Source: Closterium sp. NIES-65
Taxonomy: Eukaryota > Streptophyta > Zygnematophyceae > Desmidiales > Closteriaceae
Assembly: GCA_948144175.1 (NCBI GenBank)
Contig: CANXME010000531.1
Span: 558,001-622,000, forward strand
Reading direction: 5' to 3'
DNA: 64,000 bases
The notes under the pieces are model-generated. The model searched no databases. It was not told the origin of the DNA and was given only the letters and a program-made list of their open reading frames with translations. Position numbers and translations under genes: made by a program. Positions 42,561-53,600 of the stretch are shown in pieces; positions within the stretch are counted from its first letter, which is position 1; each line of letters begins with the position of its first letter.

Positions 42561-44682
42561 GGTGCGTCGAACGTACATGTGAGGCTAGCGCCCGATCCGT
42601 GCGCTTGATCCGTGCGCTTCGAACGTACTTGCGAGCGCCATCGTCCCTGTAGAATTGGGGCGTGACGCATGACGTTTTTCTTTAGGCTGGCTGATATTAT
42701 TTTTGTTGGAGGTAAAAACCAACAGACTGCTGCAAGGATATAGACATCTCGTTGCCATTGTTTAAAAGCGATACTACGCACTCTTGTGGTCCTGAACAGC
42801 GGAGCGCCCTATGTGTCCTAGACTCAATATGGCTGCACATGAGTACAACTCGGTTTTCAAGTTTACTGAATGTGAACAGTGGTCCAACTCCCGTTGACAC
42901 TTCACGTGGAATACTTTTTTTTGGTCGCTGGCCAATCATGCATCAGAGTTGTGAAGCATCTCCTCCGTGAGGCGACGGAAAGCTGCACTTCGGGTGGTAA
43001 CCTGGTTTTTGGCGAGTTCATGCTCAAGAATCTTGAATTTGAAAAATGCCATGTGGAACTCGGGCTTTAAATAGCGGCACTGACTAAGTTGAGATGTTGC
43101 CTGCATCTCGGTTCTGCTCAGTAAGATGCCAGGATGGAGCGGAAAAAGCGGAAGACATATTTTCATACACGTGCAGCCGTACAGTATTTAGCAGAATCAG
43201 CTCTACCGAACAGCATATTTAGCTGACCGTCTCTAGGTTTTGTAAGAATACTGCGGCTGGAGGAAAAAACATGTGAAATACCGTGGCGCTGAATGTCGAG
43301 TGTTTATTGGCTGTTCCGACAGAGGCTTGTGGTGGCTGCGCAGGTAGATCTCGGTGGACAAAACCTAGTGGGAGAAGATCATACAGAGGCCGAACAGTGC
43401 CAGGAAGGTGTTCGAACAAGGGCCAAGAGGCCCGGAACTACCCAAACCATTGCTTTAAAAGTTGTTGACAGAAAGATATCATTGAATGAACGTATGTCTG
43501 TTAACAATTTGCATTTACGCTCGCGCGTCATTCTACATGGAAATGTTTACCGATTCATCACCTTCCACCCAATAGCGTCGTTTAGCAAGCCGGAAACTCT
43601 TAGGGCAGCCAAAAAAACTAAAGCCCCGAGGAGAACCTGGATGCGTTTTCGGGATGGATCAACCCTAAAAACGGGAACCTTCGTTGTTTTTAGGGTTGAT
43701 GCCTCCCTAGTCGCATACATTTCCGAATGGGTAATATTTTTTTTTCTGCGCGTTTCCGATCAGGGGGTGATATTTATCACCCATAATGAATTTGTTTTCG
43801 GACTCACAAATTAACACAGCAATATTTACTTCCAGAAGAACGCGATGTGCGCGTAGTAGTAGACGGCGATCGTAACTAATGTTTTAATAAGTTGGATACA
43901 AAGTTTGGTGCTGGTAGCTTTTCTCTTTTAGTCACGGCTCGGCTTGTTCGCCTAGCCTCTTGGGCAGCTCGGGGTAAAAAATCCTACGGTTGAGATTTTC
44001 TGGCCCTACTACGTCATTCTTCTGGCACTCTTCGGCCCCATTTTGATCATCTCCCAAACCTGGTCACGAAAACCAAATATTGCTGAGACAAGTTAAGACT
44101 GAGGATGTATGCACTGTCACTAGTGTATTAACTTTCAAAAAAAAAATTGCTGAGACAATATGGTGTAAGTGTTTTGCAATGCATATGCATGAAAAGGAAC
44201 TCACAAAGCAACATCTCAAACAGGAAAGTGATGCTGCCAATGTGGGGTTAATATCCAAACCCAGAATGTTGACTTGACAGGTCGTGCGACCTCTCTCCCT
44301 GCATGCACCTCACACTCCGTTTCATGTTAGCTGGGAGCTAATAAGCTTGCATGGAGCTACACCTGGTCAGCTTACCAATATCACTGCTCGTATCGGCCAA
44401 CATGAATCTCCTAACCGTTCACTCTCTCGGAATTCACGTGGGCTCCACAGCTTCCGTGTCGCGTGAGTCGCGGCCTGGACCACGCACCACAAGGCGCTCT
44501 TTCCAAAAACTAGGGTTTGCCTACAATAGAAATTCGGGGATTTTTGCAGACAGCCGATTTTCGTGTATTCTTAAAGTACCAACGCACCATCCTCTCGTTC
44601 CTTAGCGGCGTTTCTTACAAAAACTTTTGTGCCCTTTCACGAAGTATTCTGAAACAGTAATATTTGGCACCGTTTCAAACAG
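42561..44682. other. Intergenic region with one strong hairpin
   Basis: No gene is recognised. A 173-codon open frame at 43293-43814 has no domain I know and irregular composition. A perfect inverted repeat with 15-bp arms (ATCAACCCTAAAAAC at 43658-43672 and its complement at 43686-43700, loop 13 nt) lies inside it. Confidence 0.4.
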
Positions 44683-45115
44683 TTGAGGAGAAGCCTCATG
44701 GGGAGTTTCTTACAAACGTGCGTTAAAGCGGGCGCTCTAGGTGTAGCAGTGCCAGATGGTTCTAGTGGAAGCATGGCATCCGTCTGGCTCTTCATGCTAC
44801 TGCTGTGCATATCCTGTTTCAACACTCGCGGTGCTCGTGATGCTCCTTCTGCCGCAACTGCTGGCGCTACTTCATCTGCTGCATATCCGAGCTATGGCGG
44901 AGTCGGGATGTGCGTTCACTGTGGTGGCATGTCCTGGTGGGCCTCACTTATCATCGCCATAGTGTGCCTCGCTTTTATTGTTACGCTCTTCTGCCTTCTG
45001 TATCAAGTCATCCGTGTGGGTCTAAGGCGTTGGCGGCAACGCAAGCAGATTCAGCATCATCAGCATCAGGAGGAGAATCTGCACCAGCACCAGCAGCAGC
45101 AGCAACAGCAGCAGC

Positions 45116-45150
<35 letters not shown>

Positions 45151-45309
45151 GAGTGGCCAATATTGCAGGATGATACTTTACCAATGTCAATTCCACCAAT
45201 GACAAGGGAAACAGCGATGTCATCTTCACAGGGTGGTGGTCCTCCAGTTTATCCATCAGAGCTGTACGATTTTCAGACCATCCCTCCAATGCCAAGTTAC
45301 CCTAAATGA
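44683..45309 (+). CDS. Single-pass membrane protein with PPxY motif (WBP1/VOPP1-like layout)
   Basis: An open frame of 208 codons. The most likely start is Met31 (44773), because the next residues form a good signal peptide (MASVWLFMLLLCISCF). Upstream Mets at 44683 and 44698 are possible. After a short Ala/Ser-rich luminal or extracellular part with a CVHCGG motif come a hydrophobic membrane segment (about residues 86-108) and a basic stop-transfer stretch (GLRRWRQRKQ). The cytoplasmic tail has a long Gln run (about 135-155, CAG repeats) and ends with PPVY and a Tyr/Pro-rich tail (PPMPSYP). PPxY motifs bind WW domains, for example of NEDD4-type ubiquitin ligases. Signal, short Cys part, one membrane span and PPxY is the layout of WBP1/VOPP1 proteins, but I see no clear sequence homology, so the function is inferred only. 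No intron is needed. Confidence 0.6.
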
Positions 45310-46763
45310 CTATTGATGTGCTTCTTTGAGCTGCAATTAACATACCAAGTGCAATAGAAGATTGTACAAAAATGCACATGATATAGTGCCATCCTCGCAG
45401 CATTTCAGTGCTCTAGCACCGATAGCCAGTGTCTTGATTGCACCCTCTAGACAATCCAATCCGGCTGCAAACATTCCCTATGAAACCATAGGAAGTTCAA
45501 CTAGAAGCCCCAATTAATGCTAAACGTAATGACTCAAAGAATGGAGGAGCTGAACCTAATCTCATCGTTTTGTCAGTTGTTGACGATCTCGATATTCATA
45601 ACACCTGCACAGGCTGGAAGGAAACATTACTGTACAGCATGGCGGAACATCCGCAGCAACCTGCACAGCGCACAGGCAGCCAAAACCTGACGTGTCTCTG
45701 CAACCAATCAACACGCGACCTCCAGCGTCGCTCGCGGAATTCTCACAACCAGCCGTGTTTCCGTACCACCGCAACGATAGTTGGGCTGTTGTGAGAATTG
45801 AGAATTTTGGCTGAATGCCTCACGAATACAGCGAAAAACTCTGCTGAAACCCTGGTGATTGTCTATATTTTGGGGTGCAAGGAACGATTACATACATATT
45901 TTGATCTGAGAATTCGCATCTGCCGCTTCTTGCGCCCCACCCCTGGCGGCTTTGCGAGCCGAGGCGCAGGCAACATTCGAAATCCTCAGGCTCCACCTGG
46001 GCACGGATAAATTTCTCCCAGTCGCGCGCACTGCCACGCAATGAGGCTTCCGGGCGCGTGCCATGGAGCGGTACACCGGGTTTCCGCGAGCTACAACATG
46101 TCATCCTCTATTCCCGCCTTTCGGCTGGAGAGGGTACAAGACATTAGGGTAGGGGCGAAAATAGATTCAGGCTGATCCGGCAAGAGCTTCCTGGCAGTTG
46201 TCGTAGCTCGCAAGCCGCGAGGGAGTCGTCCACATCGCGAAAGTCTGATGTAGCTGAGCGGCTGTGGCTTGCGCAAGTCCGGGCCCTTGCGGAGGCCTCT
46301 CCCTCCCCTCGCCCCCCGCTCGTCTTGGCAAGCGCGCGAGAAGCCTTTGATCGAATGGTTGTGTTCACGACGGGGTCATAGGCGTTTGAACACGACAGAC
46401 GTAGTACAAAGTCAGCCCATCCATTGGCTCAGAAGTTATTTAGGCGCCTCAGAAATTTCCTCGCCTATCAGATTCTTGAGTCGACTTAAAAGACACCTCC
46501 GAAGGCTACCGAGTCGACCGTCGACTGTCACGTCCGACGTGAGTCATCGAGTTCAAGTCTTCAAATCGCATTTCAAGTCTTCAAGTCCAATCAAAGCCTC
46601 CATGCGTACAGCCGCCATGCGCATCCACGGCGGTTGCTGTTGCGCCGGGCTCGCGGCGGCGGCGCACCGCTGCGGTTCGCGATCGAATTCGACATTGCCA
46701 CGCGCCGCCAGCGCGCGCCGCGCCGGAAGGGAACTTCTCCCTTCCGAGCCGCGTCGCCGGCCA
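45310..46763. other. Region between the membrane-protein gene and copy C
   Basis: No gene is recognised. It should hold the 3' end of the membrane-protein gene and the promoter of copy C. Two worn palindromes (TTTAGGCGCCTCAGAAA near 46439 and TTGAGTCGACTTAAAAG near 46475) lie about 300 bp upstream of the start used for copy C. Confidence 0.4.
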
Positions 46764-47606
46764 ATGCCAACTAACAGTGACCGTTTTGTGACCAGGCATG
46801 CCTCCTTGACGGCGATCTCCGTGCTTCTCGCTGCGCTGCTGGCGGCGAACGGCAGTGTCACCCCTGTCGCAGGTCAGTCATGCATCCTTCCACCTACTAC
46901 CTTCCTTGCCTTCCGGTGTTTACCTCTCGCCCTCACAACTGGCGCCACTCCCGCACCGCTACCAGAATCAATACCGTATCTGTGACAGAATCATTCCCCC
47001 TCCGTTACTCTCTCCCTCTTCCCATCCTCTCCCCTCCCCCTTTCCTCTCGTCTCTCCCCCGTCTGGCCCCGCCGGTACCAGCCCAAAGCTATAATTGCAG
47101 CGCAAATCCCGCGGTGGCCTCGGTGACTCCCAAGTACGCGAACCGCTTCTTCCGGGTGATCAGCACCATCTCGAACCTCTACCCCATTCAGAACTGGGCC
47201 GCGGACACCCGCCTCCAGCCGGTTCTCACGCCGCTGCGCACCGAAGGCAGATGCAGTGAGTGCGCCGCCGATCTTTGAGACATGTTACTGCGCGCAGGTT
47301 GTTGAAAGGCGAACCGGCTCTTCCGGCTGATTAGCAACCTTTAGGCACGTAGTACGTACGAGGGCCAAACATTTCTGGGTGGCACCATCTCGAACATCTT
47401 TTCTTATCAAAACTGGGCCTAGAACACCCGCCTCCAGCCCATTCTCGCGCCGCTGCGCACCGAAGGCAGATGCAGTGAGTGTGGCACCGCGGCGGCGGCG
47501 GCCGCAGGCTGGTTTTCCGAGAGTTTCTTGGGAGGGAAAGGCCCCCACGTGAAGTTAGCGCGAGATGGATTAGACGCGGACACACCTGCTCGCGCAGTCA
47601 CGCGCG

Positions 47607-47637
<31 letters not shown>

Positions 47638-50600
47638 GCGCAGCGAGCACACGCCGCAGAACAACGCCGCGATCACACAGGCTGGCGCGCATGTGCTGGC
47701 TGAAGAGACCCGGGGGAAGGGAGAGGGGGAGGGAGAGGGGGATGATTCTTTGAAGTGAGGGGATCAGAGCAATGCTTATTTTCGGTGCTAATCTGAAGAG
47801 TATATGTAATTTCTTGTCCCTCAACTCACCCCCCTCCCCTCGCCTTCCCCCTTTCACCCCCCAGAGGCATCATGGGCCATCACGGCAGTGAGCGCGGTGG
47901 AAATGGCGTACGCGTTAGTGGCTGACTCGGTGCCCTCCATGGCGCCCCCTCAGCGCCTATCACTACAGCAGGTGCGGAAGCTACTATCAAGCACGGGTTC
48001 TTAACCCGAGCAGTAACTGTTACTACTGAGTTAGTATTATACTACTGCTGATACCATCACGATATACGATGTACGCGTAGCTTGTACCTAAAGGCTGCTG
48101 CAGCGTCAGGTTCAGCAGGCGCGCTCAGCGCAATTCAAAACAGGCTGTTCTGTACTTTCTCCTGCTCTCCAACCCCCCGAGTAAACAGAAGTGTTTTGAG
48201 ACGTCTCAAAACACTTCTGTTTACACGTGGCGCGCTCAGCGCAATTCAGAGCAGGCTGTTCTGTTCCGTACTTTCCCGTGCTCTCCAACCCCTCGACCCC
48301 TCACGTGCTGGACTGGACTGCAGGAACAGCAGTACCAGCAGCAACTGCATTGACGGCGGGTGGCCTCCGAATCACTTTTGAGAATTCTCAAGACTTAACT
48401 GGCTGTGGGTGGCCGGCGGCGGCGCGGGACTACATGGTGTGCCACGCGGCAGGCGAGGAGGGGGGCATCTCACAGCGTCAATTGCACCGTCAAAATCTCG
48501 GAGTGTTCCGTCCAGCGTAAAAAACGGAACCGTCAAAATTGCTTGCTCCGTCAAATCCAACTAAGTAACTCTCCTCCCCCCACCCGCAAACCCCACAGGT
48601 GCTGGACTGCAGCTACAGCACGAGCAGCAACTGCATCGACGGTGGGTGGCTGACGGCAGCAGCGCTGGACTACATGGTGGACGCCACACGCCAGTGGGGG
48701 CTGTTCCCAATTTGGCTGTTCTCAATGGGGCTGTTCCCAATGGGGCTGTTCCCAATGTGGAGGGCGTCTCATCGCCACAGCACCGATTCAACTCTCCTCC
48801 CCCACCCCGCAAACCCCTCAGGTGATTGACTGCAACAACAGCAGCAGCAACTGCGTTGACGGCGGGTGGCCGACGGCAGCGCTGGACTACATGGTGGACG
48901 CCACACGCCAGTGGGGGGGCCTCGCCGCCGAGACACCCTTCTTCCCGTACCTGCAGAGGCAGAGCAGATGCGTCCGGCGCAAGGTACGCCTGGGGGTGGT
49001 CTGCCAGGGGGAGGTGGTATTTGAGAAATCTCAATACCGCGGCAGTGGGGAGGGCTTTTCGCCGAGTTAGCCTTTTGAATTGTCTCAGAACTTAACTTTT
49101 ATCACGTCGCCACGCGGCAGTGGGGCAGCCTCACCGCCGAGGCAGTGGGTCGCCTGGGGGAGGAAACTTTTAACACTAATATTTCACAGGCGTTACATGG
49201 GTGGTTTTTGAGTCGACTCAAAAGGCAGCGGAATGCCTGGGGGAGGCAACTTCTAACACCAGTATTTCACAGGCGTTACATGGGCGGTTTGCCTGGAAGA
49301 GGTACTACGCCTGGGGGAGGTACGCCTGGGGGAGGGTGCATCTGGGAACGGTGCCTTGCCCATGTATATTCTTATGACCTAGTGTCCTGCTCTTGTGCCC
49401 TGACCTTGCACCCCTGCCCATGTGCTCACGTGCCCATGTGCGCCCATGCGCCCATGCGCCCATGCGCCCATGCGCCCCTGCGCCCATGCCCAAGCGCCCA
49501 CACTCATGCGCCCACGCCCATGTGCTCTGTCTGTGCGCCCATGCGCCCATGCCCCTGTCACCACGCCCATGCGCCCTCTCTGTGCGCCCCCTGCGCCCTC
49601 TCTGTGCGCCCCCTGCGCCCACAACCCTGCGCCCATACCCCTGCGCCCATACCCCTGCCCCCATACCCCTGCCCCCATACCCCTGCGCCGTGTCTGTGCG
49701 CCCAGGCGACGACCATAGGCATCACGGGGTACGACCAGGTGGACTTCTACAGCTGGTTTGGCCTTCTCCTTGCTGTCAACGTAAGCCTTGCTGTCAACAT
49801 AAGGCTAAACGCCGACTAGGTATCACGTTAAGTCATGGCATGTACTGGTGGGCATCACGGGGTACGACCAGGTGGACTTCTACGGCTGGTTTGGCCTTCT
49901 CCTTGCTGTCAATGTAAGCCTTGCTGTCAACGCAAGCCTTGCTGTCAACGTAAGGCTAAACGCCAACTAGGTATCACGTTAAGTCATGGCAAGTACTGGT
50001 GGGCATCACGGGGTATGACCAGGTGGACTTCTACGGCTGGTTTGGCCTTCTCCTTGCTGTCAATGTAAGCCTTGCTGTCAACGCAAGCCTTGCTGTCAAC
50101 GTAAGGCTAAACGCCGACTAGGTACCACGTTAAGTCATGGCAAGTACTGGTGGGCATCACGGGGTATGACCAGGTAGACTTCTACGGCTGGCTCGCCCTG
50201 CTGCTCGCTGTCAACGTCAGGCTCGCTGTCAACGTCAAGCCCGGTGTCAAAGTAAGGCTCGGTGTCAACGTCAGGCTCGGTGTTAACGTCAGGCTCGGTG
50301 TCAACGTCTGGCTCGGTGTCAACGTCAGGCTCGGTGTCAACGAAATGCTCGGTGTCAACGTCAGGCTCGGTGTCAACGTCAGGCTCGGTGTCAACGTCAG
50401 GCTTGGTGTCAACGTAAGGCTCGGTGTCAACGTCAGGCTCGGTGTCAACGTCAGGCTCGGTGTCAACGTAAGGCTTGGTGTCAACGTCAGGCTCGGTGTC
50501 AACGTCAGGCTCGGTGTCAACGTAAGGCTCGGTGTCAACGTCAGGCTCGGTGTCAACGTCAGGCTCGGTGTCAACGTCAGGCTCGGTGTCAACGTCAGGC

Positions 50601-53600
50601 TCGGTGTCAATGAAAGGCTCGGTGTCAACGTCAGGCTCGGTGTCAACGTCAGGCTCGGTGTCAACTTCAGGCTCGGTGTCAACGTCAGGCTCGGTATGCT
50701 TCCGTGCTGATGATGAATAGTACTTCTGTGACATTGCAGGTAAGAGGGCAGGTTTCTGAGGTGCCTAAATTATCATCCTTAGTCTCGGTGCTGGTGTGCA
50801 CCCGTGCTGGTGTGCTCCCGTGCCGATTATAGATAATACTTCTGTGACAGTTCAGGTAAGAGGGCAGGTAACAGGGCAGGAAATTTGCACAAACAGTCTG
50901 GCTGTAGCTTCTTCACCCCTTACCTTCCTCCTTCCCCTCCGCCCGCACTTGCCAATCCGCCCATTCCTCATCTCTCATTCTCCTCTCCTCCCCTTATCAT
51001 CTCTTTCCCTTATCCTCTTCTCCCCTTATCCTCTCCTACCCCTCTCCTCCCCTTCCTCTCCTCCCCTTTTTCTCTCCTCCCCTTATCCTCTCCTCCTCTC
51101 CTCCCCTTCTTCTCTCCTTCCCTCTCCTCTCCTCCCCTTCCCTCGCCCCCTTCCCCTCTCCTACGCTCCACCTCTCCTTCCCTTTCCTACTCACTCCCCT
51201 CCCCCCTTTGCCTATCTGCTCCAGACTCAGCCCACCATTGCCTTCGTGCTAGGCTCCTACCCCTCCTAATCCACCTTCCCTTCTCATCCCCTCCGCCTCT
51301 CCTTCCTTCCCTACCCACTACGCTGCCCCAACGCCTCTCTGCTGCAGACGCAACCCACCATTGCATTCGTGCAAGGCTCCTACCCCTCCTTCCAGACGTA
51401 CACGCAGGTACGAGAAGCACTGTATGGTGTGTGTTTTGAGCCGACCCAGAAGCAGTCACCCCTCCTTCCAGACGCACTCTCAGAGGTACTGCACTGTTTT
51501 GAGTCCCTTTTGGGTTGACGCCACCGAGGCTCGTTGCAGGTTGTTTTGCTTCTCACAGGTAGCAGGGACTTTGCTTCCGCTCATGTGATGGGCAGTCATG
51601 GCATGTAGAAGCAATAGCACGCATGGCATGCAGCCTTGGCATGCAGTCATGGCATGTAGAAGCAAACGCATGGCATGCAGCCTTGGCATGCAGTCAACTG
51701 TGCTCATCCTTTCCCTTCTCTCCCCTCCTTTCCCTCATTCCTCTCTCCCTTCCACCTCTCCCCGTCCACATGCTTCCCCACTTCACAGGGCATATACAGC
51801 GACCCAGGGTGTGCAGCGGCAGGAGTGGTGGATCACAGCGTGCTGGTGATGGGGTGGCGCGAGAGGTACTTTTGGGTCGACTATAAAATGGTGCAAGAGG
51901 TACCATGCATTGCACCGTCCTCACCTTTCCCCTTTCCAACTCTCCCTGCTCTTCTCTCTCTCTCCCTCCACTTTGCTCCCTCGCTCCCACCCCAGGGCAC
52001 CTACAGCGACGCAGGGTGTGCAGTGGCGGGGGTGGTGGATCACAGCGTGGTGGTGATGGGCTACAGCATCACGGCTGACAGCGCATTCTGGATCCTCCGC
52101 AACTCCTGGGGGGCCACGTGGGGCATGCAGGTGGGATGTGTGCTGTTAGCCTCACAGGGATGTACCGTCATGCTCCTAGTGCCACGTAACCGATTGCACT
52201 GTGTCACGTGCTCCTCCTCTTCCCGAGCCGTTTTTTCTTCTCCTGCTCTTTCCTCTTCCCTCTCTCCCCTCCCCTCTTCGCTTCCTCTGCATGTGTTCTC
52301 ACTCTCTTTCTGCATTCTCACTCTCTTCATGCAGGGTTACATGCAAATGGCCTTTGAGGGAGGCGTTGGCATCTGTGGCATTCACTCAGTGCCGGCCCTC
52401 TACCCCATCATTAAGAGTGAGTAGATCTTCTTGCTTCTATCCAGAGCGCACGTGCACATGTGCACTCGCACGCACACTCGCACGCACACACACACGCGCA
52501 CTCGCACACACACTCGCACACACACTCGCACACACACTCTCACGCACACTCGCACACACACTCGCACACACACTCGCACACACACTCGCACACACACTCG
52601 CACACACACTCTCACGCACACTCGCACACACACTAGCGCACAGTCGCACACACACTCTCACGCACTCTCACGCACACTCGCACACACACTCTCACGCACT
52701 CTCGCACACACACTCTCACGCACACTCGCACACACACTCTCACGCACACTTGCACACACACTCTCGTGCACACTCGCACGCACACTCGCACACACACTCG
52801 CATGCACACTCGCACGCACACACACACGCGCACTCGCACGCACACACACACGCGCACTCGCACGCACACTCGCACACTCAGCACCCAGTGACATGTCAGC
52901 ACCTTGAACCCCCTTTCCTTGCCCCCTCCCCACACACCAGCGCCCTCGCCATGCCTGTCACCTCAGAACCCATGTGGGGGAGGCACATGTCAGGACCTTG
53001 GGAACGGCCAGTACACATGCATGTGCGAGGAGCCGTACTTCATAGCCGTTACTGACAAAGGCGGCGCGCAGACGTGTGTTTTTGGTGAGTGGCGCCCACA
53101 CCTGTGTGTTTGGCGAGATGGGGTGCGGGCATGGGTGGTTGAGATGGGGTGGAGAGGAGGCATGGTTGAGATGGGATGGTATCCAGGAAGCACAAACGTG
53201 ACACTCGTTTGAGTTGCAGGGTGCTTTTGAGAATCCTCAAAACACTATGAACAAGGCTCACACTGATTTCCCCCTACTTGTCCCCCGTTTTTTCCCACCT
53301 TTCCCCGCTTTTCACCCACTTCTCCCCACTTGCCATCATCTTCCCGCCCTTCCCTTCCCATTACAACACATGACCTTACATTGGATCTCTCCTCCCTCCC
53401 TCTCCCTCCCAATCCCTCCAACTTCCCTTGCGCCTCCTCCCCTCTCCCCCGACCTCTTCCCCTCTCCTTGCCCCCGCCCCTCGTCCCCTCCCCACCGCCC
53501 ACTCGCCCCCTCCCACTTTCCCTTTTCCCACTCGCCCTCTCCCACCTCCCCTCTCCCCACTCGCCCCCTCCCACGTCCCCTCTCCCCACTCGCCCCTTCC

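Noticed and set aside
43293-43814. 173-codon open frame
   Set aside because: No recognisable domain, contains the hairpin at 43658-43700, and no splice or promoter support.
50135-50734. Regular DTEPDV, RLGVNV or TLTPSL repeat proteins
   Set aside because: The 18-bp satellite is open in several frames on both strands; it derives from a splice-donor region.
46764-52416. Silicatein, because Ser replaces the catalytic Cys of a papain-like fold
   Set aside because: Silicateins are sponge cathepsin-L relatives with a propeptide. Here there is no I29 propeptide and the context is EGF/LysM; only the Ser substitution is shared.
52201-53055. Thr/His-repeat protein
   Set aside because: CA/CG microsatellite in an intron; the true exons use other frames and clear splice sites.
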